Positions 23,711-32,220 of a stretch of DNA of 64,000 nt are shown in pieces. Under the pieces are notes generated by a model. It worked only from the letters and a program-made list of their open reading frames with translations, made no database searches and had not been told where the DNA came from. The position numbers were made by a program, and so were the translations under genes. Each line of letters starts with the position of its first letter. Within the stretch, counting starts at the first letter, position 1. The DNA is from an uncultured Erythrobacter sp. (GTDB lineage Bacteria; Pseudomonadota; Alphaproteobacteria; Sphingomonadales; Sphingomonadaceae): the NCBI GenBank assembly GCA_947493165.1, contig CANLPY010000002.1, forward strand, positions 496,001-560,000. Reading direction: 5' to 3'.

Positions 23711-25407
23711 TCAGCTGCCTCTGCCGTTAAAGATTTCGCAATTCGTTCTGCTAAGGCCATAGCGACGCCGCGCTTATGCATAGTCTTCAGGCTTTCAATC
23801 CCATCCGAGCTGACGATATGAACGGTGTTTTCATCACCGCCCATCACGTCGCCAGAGACATCATTTGCAACAATCCAATCAGCGACCTTGCGCTTGCGCT
23901 TAGCCTTCGCGTTTTCGAGGACGTTTTCGGTCTCAGCAGCAAAGCCAACCACCAGCTCTGGGCGATTGGCACCAGCAGCCAGATTGGTGAGAATGTCAGG
24001 ATTTTCAGTCAGCAGCAAAGCTGGCGGGGCGGAGCCGCGCTTCTTTACCTTCTCTGGCTGATAGTCTTTAGGCTTCCAATCGGCGACCGCTGCAACCATG
24101 ACAGCCGCGTCAGCAGGCAATGCATGCTTTACAGCGTTTGCCATTTGATCCGCGCTTTCAACATCAACCCGGTCAACACCGGCTGGCGTCACCAAAGAAA
24201 CAGGCCCAGCGACCAACGTCACGCGCGCGCCAAGGGCCGCTGCAGCCGCAGCAATGGCAAAGCCTTGCTTTCCGCTGGAACGGTTGGCGATGTAGCGCAC
24301 CGGATCAAGCGATTCCCAAGTTGGCCCAGCGGTAACCAAAACATGGCGCCCATCAAGCGGACGATAGGACGGATCAATGTCATACCCTGAGCCGCCCAGT
24401 GCATCTTCCAATGCGACCTCGACCCCATCTGCGGAGACCGGCGCCTGTGGCAGAACCTCTGGCGCAGATTTCCGGTCATCAACCTCGTGATTGATAGCGC
24501 TAGGATCCATTGGCGGTGCGGCCCCTGCCCCGCCCTTCTTGGCGAGCAATGGCCCACCAAAGTCAGGATTGAACTCAGGCGGCTCTTCCGCCGCTTCGCC
24601 GTCGGCAAGCTCAGCTGCTTCAGCATCACCTTCGGCTGGTTCAGTCTCGACATATTCGGTTTCGATATCTTCGTGTGTGCGCTTTGCGGTAGAGCGTGGG
24701 ATGATCATCGACAGCAAGCCGCCTAGGCCTCTTCCTGTGTCGCCATCATCATCTTCTTCGATCTCTTCAGCGTCGGGTTCTTCGACTTCAACTTCGTCAG
24801 CCTGCTCATCATTTGCAGGAACGGCCACCGGAGCAGCGACCGGCTGCGGCTCAGCAACTTCAATGTCGAAGTAGGACGCAATTTCGCGCCAGATCGCGTC
24901 TGGTTCAGGCAATCTGCCATAGCCAAATTCGCCGCACGCCATCGGCCCTTCGTCTGGATCGACGACATTCACGCCCGCTTGCCGTAGCCATTCTATGTTG
25001 CGCTGGGTTGCCTCATGCTCCCACATGCGCACATTCATCGCGGGTACGGCCATCACAGGCTTATCGGTCGCCAGAATCAGCGTGGTGGCAAGATCATCAG
25101 CAATGCCCGAAGCCATCTTCGCCAACAGGTCTGCTGTCGCAGGGCACACCACGACCAGATCAGCTTCCCGGCTCAGCTCAATATGACCCATCTCTACCTC
25201 ATTCTTGAGGTCCCACAGATTGGTGTAAACTTGGTTTTCGCTGAGCGCCGCTAGCGACATCGGGGTCACGAACTGCTGGCCACCCTTGGTTACCACGCAA
25301 GTGACATCGCCGCCGCCTTTGCGGATCAGGCGAACCAGCTCGCAGGCCTTGTAAGCGGCGATACCGCCGCCCACCACCAATAGGATTTTTGGACGCGCCT
25401 CGGTCAT
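23707..25407 (-). CDS. coaBC: CoaBC bifunctional enzyme with long acidic insert
   Basis: Phosphopantothenoylcysteine decarboxylase/synthetase of coenzyme A synthesis, 566 residues. CoaC (1-183) has His75 in MGHIELSR, Asn125 in PAMNVRMW and Cys158 in ACGE, the same positions as in E. coli. CoaB starts at about 351 with [11 protein letters not shown] and has [12 protein letters not shown] and a KVKKR lysine motif. Between them, residues about 185-350 are an acidic Glu/Asp/Ala/Pro-rich insert holding one basic/hydrophobic island ([18 protein letters not shown]). The family is normally about 400 residues, so roughly 165 residues are extra. The catalytic parts look intact. Confidence 0.93.
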   Translation of the reverse strand: MTEARPKILLVVGGGIAAYKACELVRLIRKGGGDVTCVVTKGGQQFVTPMSLAALSENQVYTNLWDLKNEVEMGHIELSREADLVVVCPATADLLAKMASGIADDLATTLILATDKPVMAVPAMNVRMWEHEATQRNIEWLRQAGVNVVDPDEGPMACGEFGYGRLPEPDAIWREIASYFDIEVAEPQPVAAPVAVPANDEQADEVEVEEPDAEEIEEDDDGDTGRGLGGLLSMIIPRSTAKRTHEDIETEYVETEPAEGDAEAAELADGEAAEEPPEFNPDFGGPLLAKKGGAGAAPPMDPSAINHEVDDRKSAPEVLPQAPVSADGVEVALEDALGGSGYDIDPSYRPLDGRHVLVTAGPTWESLDPVRYIANRSSGKQGFAIAAAAAALGARVTLVAGPVSLVTPAGVDRVDVESADQMANAVKHALPADAAVMVAAVADWKPKDYQPEKVKKRGSAPPALLLTENPDILTNLAAGANRPELVVGFAAETENVLENAKAKRKRKVADWIVANDVSGDVMGGDENTVHIVSSDGIESLKTMHKRGVAMALAERIAKSLTAEAAE

Positions 25408-25594
25408 TTTTCAGACCTTAAGGGCTTGCCAGTCCGGCAGCTCATAGCTCGCTAAACTCCCTACTTCCGCGATTGTTATGGTTAACAGCCTAGCCGCACC
25501 GCGCGTTTCGGCCAAGCCCAAGGCGACGCCTTGCGATATATTGGTTAAGTTTTGCTGAGTTTTTTGAGTTTTTGCCGGAGCAAAACCAGCTAAA

Positions 25595-27151
25595 TCAGCC
25601 AATCCAGCCCAATGCGACCGCGCCAAACATTGCGCCTGCTCCGGCGGCGCCCGCAATCAGATAACCAATAACGCCGCCCCCATGGCGCGGTTTGCGATCA
25701 GTGATCAGCTCAACATCGGGCAATGGCGGCTGTTCTGGCGCTCCTCCCTTTGCCGGAAAACGCTCATCAATTCGGCGGATAAGGTCAGGCAGGCGCAGCA
25801 ATGTTTGCGTATCTTCCTTGATACGCTCCGCCACTGCTGCCTCTGGGCCGAGTTCATCGCGAATCCATCCGCGTACATACGGCGCGGAGACGTCCCACAT
25901 GTTGATCTGCGGGTTGAGCTGCGTCGCGATTCCTTCGACCATCACCATCGTCTTTTGCAGCAGCAGCAGGTGTGGCTGGGTCTGCATGTCGAAATCACGG
26001 GTAATGGCAAACAAGCCGTCAAGCATCTGACCGACGCTCAACTCGCTTACCGGTTTACCGCGCATCGGTTCTCCCACTGCGCGCAAGGCGGTCGCGAACT
26101 CTCCAACAGAGTGATAACTTGGCACATATTGCGCCTCAAAATGGATTTCGGCGACGCGCTTATAATTGCCAGTTGTCAGGCCATAGAGAATTTCAGCCAA
26201 CCATTGCCGCGCCCGCCGGTCGATCCGTCCCATGATGCCAAAATCAATTGCAACAATCGTACCGTCATCTTCAACGAAGAGATTACCTTGGTGCATATCA
26301 GCATGGAAGAAACCTGCGCTAATAGCTTGGGTCAGAAAGCTGATGACCAAGCGCTCTGCCAGATGCGCCATATCGACGCCTTTGGCCTGCAATTCCTCTG
26401 TCCGGCTGATCTTGATCGCATTGATCCACTCGACCGTCATGACCCGGCCGTTCGTGCGGTCCCAATCGATGTCGGGAATACGATACCCTTCAACCCCCGC
26501 CATACCTTCAGCCAGCTCGGATGCAGAGGCCGCTTCACGCCTGAGATCAAGCTCACTGTTGGTCCAGCGTTTGAAATTGGCGATGGTAAGGCGCGGCCGG
26601 AGACGAGCTGCCTCGTCACCAAAAGATTCCAGGTGCGCCGCAGCCCATTCATAGGTTTGAATATCGCGCGCAAACTTTTCGCGAATACCGGGGCGCAGCA
26701 CTTTGATGGCGACTTCGCGGCCATCTGTGGTCACGCCTTTGTGGACCTGAGCGATTGATGCTGCGCCAACCGGCTCAGGGTCAATTTCGCTAAAAAGGGA
26801 ATCAATCGGCTGATCGAAGGTTGCCGCGATCTGTGCCTCAATCTCTGCGAAAGGCACAGGCGGAAGATTATCCTGCAAGCTCAGGAGGTTATTCGCCGCC
26901 TCATCACCCACCAGATCGGGCCTGGTTGCAAGGGATTGCCCCAGCTTGATCGCCGCCGGACCAATCGCGCGGAATGCCTCAGCATAATTGGGTGTCGCAG
27001 GTTGGCGTGTGCCGAACCGCGCCAAGCGCACCAGCCGCTTGACCGGAACCGGGGTATTCGGATCGGCTTCGATGCCGCGCAATGCGCCATGCCGAGCCAA
27101 TGTCCGGCCCCATTTCAGGAGCCGCCAGATATGCGTAATTGGCCTGGTCAT
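25595..27151 (-). CDS. ubiB: UbiB family protein kinase-like, ubiquinone synthesis
   Basis: A 518-residue ABC1/ADCK/UbiB-fold ATPase needed for ubiquinone biosynthesis. The KxGQ-type motif AAIKLGQSLATRPDL, the Ala-rich loop VGAASIAQVHKG, ADMHQGNLFV with the catalytic-loop Asp, and VAIDFGIMGRI are visible. The last about 25 residues form a membrane helix, as usual for UbiB. It is downstream of ubiE and upstream of coaBC on the minus strand, the order also used by other alphaproteobacteria; the 187-bp gap to coaBC holds no gene. Confidence 0.95.
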   Translation of the reverse strand: MTRPITHIWRLLKWGRTLARHGALRGIEADPNTPVPVKRLVRLARFGTRQPATPNYAEAFRAIGPAAIKLGQSLATRPDLVGDEAANNLLSLQDNLPPVPFAEIEAQIAATFDQPIDSLFSEIDPEPVGAASIAQVHKGVTTDGREVAIKVLRPGIREKFARDIQTYEWAAAHLESFGDEAARLRPRLTIANFKRWTNSELDLRREAASASELAEGMAGVEGYRIPDIDWDRTNGRVMTVEWINAIKISRTEELQAKGVDMAHLAERLVISFLTQAISAGFFHADMHQGNLFVEDDGTIVAIDFGIMGRIDRRARQWLAEILYGLTTGNYKRVAEIHFEAQYVPSYHSVGEFATALRAVGEPMRGKPVSELSVGQMLDGLFAITRDFDMQTQPHLLLLQKTMVMVEGIATQLNPQINMWDVSAPYVRGWIRDELGPEAAVAERIKEDTQTLLRLPDLIRRIDERFPAKGGAPEQPPLPDVELITDRKPRHGGGVIGYLIAGAAGAGAMFGAVALGWIG

Positions 27152-27227
27152 GCAATATAATCGCGCGGCAGCTCAAGCGGTTCCGACAGCCACGGCAATG
27201 CGTTGAACGTGAGCCAACCACCCGCCA

Positions 27228-27974
27228 TCAAATCTTCCAACCAGAATGGATCGCGACCGCACCACCAAAGATTGGCTCAACCTTTGTGTTCGCAAAGCCC
27301 GCGTCGCGGATCATCTGCTCGAACTCATGCATCTTGGGGAAACGGCGGATAGATTCGGCAAGATAGCGGTAGCTTTCCTCATCTTGCGCGATCACTTTGC
27401 CCATAATTGGCATGATCTTGTGCGAATAGACGTCGTATATTTCCTTAAAGCCCGGCCATTCCGTGGTTGAGAACTCCATGCAGAAAAACCGGCCACCAGG
27501 CCGCAGAACTCGATTGGCCTCACGCAAAGCCTTGGGAATGTCCGTCACATTGCGAATGCCGAACACGATTGTGTAGGCGTCGAATGAACTCGGTGCGAAA
27601 TCGAGCACCTCTGCGTTTTGGCATGACCAGACAAGCGCACCTTCAGTCTCGCGGTGGCCGCGATCCATTGCCCGGTCGACACCGACATCCAGCATGTCCT
27701 GATTGATATCGCACACAGTTATGTCTGCACCGCTTGGCGCCATTCGAAACGCAATGTCACCTGTGCCGCCCGCCATATCGAGTATCGTTTCACCCGATTG
27801 CGGCTTCACCCGCCTGACGAACCGATCCTTCCACAAGCGGTGCATACCGCCAGACATGGCATCGTTCATTATATCGTATTTGGACGCAACGCTGGAAAAC
27901 ACATCGCCGACGCGGCGTGTCTTTTCCTCAGGGGCGACTTCTTCATAGCCGAAGCTGACAGTCTTTTCACTCAT
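27228..27974 (-). CDS. ubiE: Ubiquinone/menaquinone C-methyltransferase UbiE
   Basis: SAM-dependent C-methyltransferase of the quinone pathway, 248 residues. The SAM-binding motif ILDMAGGTGDIAFRM, the FGIRNVTDIPKALREANRVLRPGG segment and the start MSEKTVSFGYEEVAPEEKTRRV are typical. The ATG at 27974 is preferred; the frame runs 12 codons further upstream without similarity. Divergent from mutM with a 58-bp gap, it heads the ubiE-ubiB-coaBC-dut set. Confidence 0.96.
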   Translation of the reverse strand: MSEKTVSFGYEEVAPEEKTRRVGDVFSSVASKYDIMNDAMSGGMHRLWKDRFVRRVKPQSGETILDMAGGTGDIAFRMAPSGADITVCDINQDMLDVGVDRAMDRGHRETEGALVWSCQNAEVLDFAPSSFDAYTIVFGIRNVTDIPKALREANRVLRPGGRFFCMEFSTTEWPGFKEIYDVYSHKIMPIMGKVIAQDEESYRYLAESIRRFPKMHEFEQMIRDAGFANTKVEPIFGGAVAIHSGWKI

Positions 27975-28032
27975 GGCGCAGAGCCTTAGGGAAGTTTGTG
28001 CGGGCCGCAAAGCTTGTTAAACGCAACACAAG

Positions 28033-28848
28033 ATGCCTGAATTGCCAGAAGTAGAAACCACCGTCCGCGGACTAGAGCGCTTTATGCTGGGCGAGCGAAT
28101 CACGCGCGTCCAACTGAACCGCCCCAATTTGCGCCGCCCCTTCCCGCCTGACCTAGTGCAAGTGATGACTGGTGCACGCATAACTGGGCTTGATCGTCGT
28201 GCGAAATACGGTCTGATTGACCTTGATCGCGATCAGACGATGATCTTTCATTTGGGGATGAGCGGACGTTGGCGGATCGACCCAGAAAGCGCTGACAAGC
28301 ACGATCATCTGGTGATTGAAACCAACGCACACCGATTCGCCTTATGCGATCCGCGCAGATTCGGGTCGGTCGATTTGGTGGCGAGCGACGAATTGGACCA
28401 TTGGCCCGCCTTTGCTGCCTTGGGACCTGAACCATTAGGCGATGGCCTAAACGTCGATCATTTGAAGATGGCGCTCAAAGGTAAGACGCAATCGGTCAAG
28501 CTATGCCTGCTCGACCAACGCATCATCGCAGGTCTTGGCAATATATATGTGTGCGAGGCACTGTGGCGCGCCGGCATCCATCCTCGCAAAGCTGGAGGCA
28601 AGGTGACGAAGCCACAATTGGCGCGGCTCGTGCCGGCCATCCGTGAAGTGCTGGAAACCTCTATTCAGGATGGTGGCTCGACTTTGCGCGACTACGCTCA
28701 ACCAGATGGAGAGCTGGGGTATTTCGCTACGCGCTTTGATGTCTATGATCGCACCGATCAGGCGTGCCGGCGCGATGATGGCGGATTGGTCCGCCGAATT
28801 GCTCAAGGTGGGCGTAGCACATGGTTCTGTCCTAAGTGTCAGAAGTGA
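28033..28848 (+). CDS. mutM: Formamidopyrimidine-DNA glycosylase
   Basis: Fpg/MutM removes 8-oxoguanine and cuts the abasic site. The 271 residues start PELPEV with the catalytic Pro2 and Glu3, and Lys58 is present. The C-terminal zinc finger is altered: it reads ACRRDDGG...WFCPKCQK, so the second cysteine of the first CxxC is Asp248 and the spacing to the second pair is one residue longer. Cys245, Cys266 and Cys269 remain. Aspartate can still ligand zinc, so the enzyme may be active. Confidence 0.95.
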   Translation: MPELPEVETTVRGLERFMLGERITRVQLNRPNLRRPFPPDLVQVMTGARITGLDRRAKYGLIDLDRDQTMIFHLGMSGRWRIDPESADKHDHLVIETNAHRFALCDPRRFGSVDLVASDELDHWPAFAALGPEPLGDGLNVDHLKMALKGKTQSVKLCLLDQRIIAGLGNIYVCEALWRAGIHPRKAGGKVTKPQLARLVPAIREVLETSIQDGGSTLRDYAQPDGELGYFATRFDVYDRTDQACRRDDGGLVRRIAQGGRSTWFCPKCQK

Positions 28849-28896
28849 TGTGGTGACAGCGCTGCAGGTTCGCTCAACGCGCGCAGCTAAGATTTC

Positions 28897-28925
28897 TTGA
28901 CGATTCGCCCCTCGCCCCTTATGTG
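28897..28925 (+). promoter_or_regulatory. Probable sigma-70-type promoter of rpsT
   Basis: TTGACG at 28897-28902, a 17-nt spacer, and TATGTG at 28920-28925, about 110 bases before the rpsT ATG. Spacer length and -35 match the housekeeping consensus; the -10 is weaker. Confidence 0.45.
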
Positions 28926-29034
28926 GCGCGCTTTCCGGTGTGCAGTTCAACCCTGCCCGCCGATTCTTTCGAGAAACCTAGATTTATCCGGCCATCCATG
29001 ATGGCCAGCAGAAACCGCGAGACAGAAACACGAT

Positions 29035-29295
29035 ATGGCCAATACGCCGCAAGCCCGCAAACGCATCCGCCGCAACAATCGCCGTGCGGACATTAACACT
29101 GCACGCGTCAGCCGCATTCGCGGCTTCGTCAAAAAAGTCGAAGCAGCTTGCGAAGCTGGTGACAAGACAGCTGCTGCTGACGCCTTGAAGGCTGCGCAGC
29201 CTGAAATGGCTCGCGGTGTTGCTCGCGGTGTCATGCACAAAAACACTGTCGCACGGAAAATGTCGCGCCTCTCAAAGCGAGTCGCTGCACTCTGA
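29035..29295 (+). CDS. rpsT: 30S ribosomal protein S20
   Basis: An 86-residue basic protein starting [29 protein letters not shown], the S20 signature. It binds 16S rRNA in the body of the small subunit. The gene precedes dnaA, a frequent arrangement in alphaproteobacteria near the replication origin, and ends in a terminator at 29344. Confidence 0.98.
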   Translation: MANTPQARKRIRRNNRRADINTARVSRIRGFVKKVEAACEAGDKTAAADALKAAQPEMARGVARGVMHKNTVARKMSRLSKRVAAL

Positions 29296-29343
29296 TTCGC
29301 GACATTCACTCCGTATTTATACGGATGATATGACATAAGGGTC

Positions 29344-29368
29344 GGGCCGTAATGGCGCGGCCCTTTTT
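29344..29368 (+). terminator. Rho-independent terminator of rpsT
   Basis: GGGCCG (29344-29349) pairs with CGGCCC (29358-29363), followed by five T. Confidence 0.8.
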
Positions 29369-29616
29369 GTTTGTGACACAGCTGACCAACTCGCACTCCG
29401 CTAAGGCACGGATTCCTCGCGATTCGCGTGCCCTTAAACATAAAATTAAAGATAAATCAGACCTTTGAACGGAGGCCTGCGGGATGCAGCCGAGTCAACC
29501 GAATTATTTCTGTTTTTTTACATTCCACCCCCTTGCGTGAAACCCAGATGAGTAGCTAACTCGTAAGCACTCGGGGCGGGACAGCCTGAGTGTTTACAGT
29601 TTGAAGAGTGGGGAAA

Positions 29617-29640
29617 TACCCGGAAAAGCGATTCCGGGTA
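29617..29640. promoter_or_regulatory. Perfect 9-bp inverted repeat in the dnaA leader
   Basis: TACCCGGAA (29617-29625), loop AAGCGA, TTCCGGGTA (29632-29640), 80 bases before the dnaA start. A GANTC site (29630-29634) spans the loop and right arm. It could be an operator or an mRNA structure that controls DnaA synthesis. There is no T-run, so it is not a terminator. Confidence 0.5.
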
Positions 29641-29719
29641 ATGGCGAAGCGTAGCCTGTTGCAGGGTTGAGGATAGCGTTCGGTTTAAGGGCTTTGAACG
29701 CGACACAGGATGGGGTTTG

Positions 29720-31183
29720 ATGGTTCATAAAATTGATAAGGCGCGGTCAACGCGTCGGAAAGCAGATGACGACTTGATGGAAGATTCAGAAGCCGTAAAT
29801 CTGGCCGCGGACTGGGCCGATATTAGCCAAGGGCTTCGCAAGGATCTGGGGCATCAACTGCACAGCCAATGGATCAAGCCAATTCAGGTTGGCGGGATTG
29901 AGAAGGAAAGCGGCACGCTAGACCTTTTCCTGCCGACGGAATTTTCAGCCAATTGGGTGTTGGATCGCTTTCACGATCGGCTGCAACTGGCTTGGAAGAT
30001 CGCGCGCAGCGAGGTCCGTCAGGTCCGCATCCAAGTCCACCCCGGTCGCCGCCAGATGCCGGAACTGCGTCTCGACAATGGCCGCCGCCCTGCCAATGAT
30101 GGTGCTGGGAGCGCAATTGCCGTCGCAGCAGGAACAATTGGTGATGCGGGCTTCACCAGCTCTGTTGGCCTTGACCCATCACTCACCTTCGCTGCTTTCG
30201 TAACTGGCGAGGCTAATGTGCTCGCCTGCAACGCTGCGCAGCGGATGGCCGCGACCGAACAGCCGCAATTCTCGCCGCTTTACCTCAAGGCCGCGACGGG
30301 TCAGGGCAAAACTCACCTGCTGCACGCGATTGGTCACGGCTTCCTGCAAGCCCACCCGCGCGCACGCATTTTCTACTGCTCGGCCGAACGTTTCATGGTG
30401 GAGTTTGTCCAAGCGCTCAAAGCCAATCAGATGATTGAGTTCAAAGCGCGCCTACGCAGCTTTGATCTGTTGCTGGTGGACGATATTCAATTCATCATCG
30501 GCAAGGCTTCTGCTCAGGAAGAGCTCCTTTACACAATCGATGCGCTTCTGGCTGAGGGTAAGCGTTTGGTCTTTGCTGCTGACCGCGCACCGCAAGCGCT
30601 CGACGGGGTTGAGCCGCGTCTGCTCAGCCGCCTCTCGATGGGACTGGTGGCTGATATCCAAGCCGCTGATATTGAGCTGCGCAAGAAGATCTTGGTTTCC
30701 AAGCTCACTCGCTTCGCGCCACTAAACGTGCCTGACGATGTGATCGAATTTCTCGCTCGCACCATCACGCGCAACATCCGCGAACTCGTCGGCGGTCTGA
30801 ACAAACTGATCGCCTATGCGCAGCTAACCGGCCAAGAAGTGTCGCTCAATCTCGCAGAAGAGCAGTTGACTGATATCCTGTCAGCCAATCGCCGCCGGAT
30901 CACAATTGACGAGATTCAGCGCACGGTCTGCCAATTTTACCGCATCGACCGCAGTGAAATGTCATCCAAGCGCCGCGCACGTGCCGTTGTGCGTCCGCGT
31001 CAGGTTGCGATGTATCTCGCCAAAGTGCTGACGCCGCGCTCTTATCCAGAGATCGGCCGCAAGTTTGGGGGCCGCGATCACTCGACAGTTATCCACGCTG
31101 TACGGCTGATTGAGGATTTGCGCACCCGTGATGCGGATATGGACGGCGATGTGCGCAGCCTGTTGAGGCAGCTTGAAAGTTGA
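29720..31183 (+). CDS. dnaA: Chromosomal replication initiator DnaA
   Basis: AAA+ initiator that binds DnaA boxes and melts oriC, 487 residues. The N-terminal interaction domain, a linker, the AAA+ core and the DNA-binding domain with the signature GGRDHSTVIHAVRLI are all visible. The Walker A loop is AATGQGKT (191-198), where the first position, Gly in most bacteria, is Ala. Walker B is LLLVDDIQF. ATG 29720 is preceded by AGGATGGGG at good distance; a TTG three bases earlier is possible. rpsT is upstream and a MoeB/ThiF-like gene downstream. Confidence 0.97.
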   Translation: MVHKIDKARSTRRKADDDLMEDSEAVNLAADWADISQGLRKDLGHQLHSQWIKPIQVGGIEKESGTLDLFLPTEFSANWVLDRFHDRLQLAWKIARSEVRQVRIQVHPGRRQMPELRLDNGRRPANDGAGSAIAVAAGTIGDAGFTSSVGLDPSLTFAAFVTGEANVLACNAAQRMAATEQPQFSPLYLKAATGQGKTHLLHAIGHGFLQAHPRARIFYCSAERFMVEFVQALKANQMIEFKARLRSFDLLLVDDIQFIIGKASAQEELLYTIDALLAEGKRLVFAADRAPQALDGVEPRLLSRLSMGLVADIQAADIELRKKILVSKLTRFAPLNVPDDVIEFLARTITRNIRELVGGLNKLIAYAQLTGQEVSLNLAEEQLTDILSANRRRITIDEIQRTVCQFYRIDRSEMSSKRRARAVVRPRQVAMYLAKVLTPRSYPEIGRKFGGRDHSTVIHAVRLIEDLRTRDADMDGDVRSLLRQLES

Positions 31184-31209
31184 TCGAATTTCCACTGGAT
31201 TCCAGCTGG

Positions 31210-31277
31210 CAATCCACAAATGAGCAACAGACTGATCGACAGGGCTATGCACAGTCCTGTCGACAGGCTGTGCACAG
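31210..31277. promoter_or_regulatory. Cluster of DnaA-box-like and palindromic motifs after dnaA
   Basis: Between dnaA and the next gene lie CAATCCACA (31210), CTATGCACA (31245-31253, 8 of 9 to TTATNCACA), the 12-bp palindrome CCTGTCGACAGG (31256-31267) and the 10-bp palindrome CTGTGCACAG (31268-31277, which is also 7 of 9 to a DnaA box). These could form an autoregulatory or origin-linked DnaA-binding region. No strong AT-rich unwinding element is next to them. Confidence 0.4.
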
Positions 31278-31295
31278 GCTGTAAACAGCCTCTCC

Positions 31296-32078
31296 ATGAG
31301 TTCTGCACCGCTCTCTCCAGCCCGGCTCGACCGGTTTGCGCGCCATATTGTGCTTCCGGAAATAGGGGGCGCTGGCCAAGTCGCGCTCGCGCAACAGCAC
31401 GTGGCGATCATCGGACTTGGCGGGATTGGCTCCCCAGCTCTCCAATATCTCGCAGCAAGCGGCATTGGCCGCTTCACCCTGGTCGATGATGATGAGGTGG
31501 ATGCCAGCAATTTGCAGCGCCAGACAATTTTTACCGAACGCGATATCGGTCACGGCAAAGCGACCAGCGCACGGCGCTGGCTGGCTAACTTTGATGATGC
31601 GCTCGACATTGCAATCTCTGATAAGCGGATTGATGCTGGCAATGTGGGTGAGCTGATCGCGGGCGTTGATCTGGTGCTAGACGGTACAGACAACTTCGCC
31701 ACGCGCTTGGCCGTATCCGATGCCTGCGTTGCGGAACGCGCGCCGCTTTTGTCCGCCGCCGTCGGGCGCTTTCAAGGGCAAGTCGGCGCATTTGCTGGAC
31801 ACATGCCCGCCCACGCCTGTTATCGTTGCTTTGTTGGCGATGCCTTTGATGCAGAGGATTGTGACACCTGCGCCGAAGATGGCATGCTGGGCGCAATGGC
31901 TGGTTGGGTTGGCAGCTTTGCCGCCCTGCAGGCTATTCGCGTGCTGCTTTCCGGCGTAAGCAGTTTGGGTGATCCGGGCTGGGGAAAATTGCACATTCTC
32001 GATGGTATGAAACCAGCTATGCGAACGCTCAACATTGCCGAAGATCCTGGATGTAAAGGGTGCGGAGCGACCGCTTAA
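31296..32078 (+). CDS. MoeB/ThiF/HesA family adenylyltransferase
   Basis: A 260-residue E1-like enzyme that adenylates the C-terminus of a ubiquitin-like sulfur carrier (MoaD or ThiS type). The ATP-binding GLGGIGSPALQYLAASG, DDDEVDASNLQRQ, DGTDNFATR and the paired zinc cysteines CYRC and CKGC are present, giving the core fold. It has no C-terminal rhodanese domain, so whether it serves molybdopterin or thiamine cannot be told. No moa or thi genes are in the window. It is 112 bases after dnaA. Confidence 0.85.
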   Translation: MSSAPLSPARLDRFARHIVLPEIGGAGQVALAQQHVAIIGLGGIGSPALQYLAASGIGRFTLVDDDEVDASNLQRQTIFTERDIGHGKATSARRWLANFDDALDIAISDKRIDAGNVGELIAGVDLVLDGTDNFATRLAVSDACVAERAPLLSAAVGRFQGQVGAFAGHMPAHACYRCFVGDAFDAEDCDTCAEDGMLGAMAGWVGSFAALQAIRVLLSGVSSLGDPGWGKLHILDGMKPAMRTLNIAEDPGCKGCGATA

Positions 32079-32220
32079 ACGCTCTGGAAGCAATACATCG
32101 GTCAATGTCATCGGAAATTTTGCGCGGACATCTGGGAGCCATAGGCCCGGTGGGTGGTTTACAAAGTAGCAGCACACTAAATATCGTCCGACTGACTGTC
32201 GGCCCTAGGAATCTATTGCA

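Larger units (their letters stand above)
29296..29719 (+). promoter_or_regulatory. rpsT-dnaA intergenic region, GANTC-rich
   Basis: A 424-bp non-coding stretch between rpsT and dnaA. It contains the rpsT terminator, five GANTC sites (29294, 29411, 29421, 29492, 29630; the first overlaps the rpsT stop), an AT-rich patch at 29431-29460 and 29500-29521, and the hairpin at 29617-29640. GANTC is the site of the cell-cycle methyltransferase CcrM, which controls dnaA in Caulobacter. I see no good match to the DnaA-box consensus inside this gap, so I do not call it oriC. Confidence 0.5.

Noticed and set aside
25411..25656. Possible small minus-strand gene between ubiB and coaBC
   Set aside because: Overlaps the ubiB end, has no ribosome-binding site or family-like motif; treated as intergenic.
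25682..26758. Long plus-strand frame of 358 codons opposite ubiB
   Set aside because: Antisense to a clear UbiB gene with all motifs; no domain features.
31089..31097. TTATCCACG inside dnaA as a DnaA box
   Set aside because: It encodes the invariant TVIH signature of DnaA, so its sequence is explained by the protein; not counted alone.
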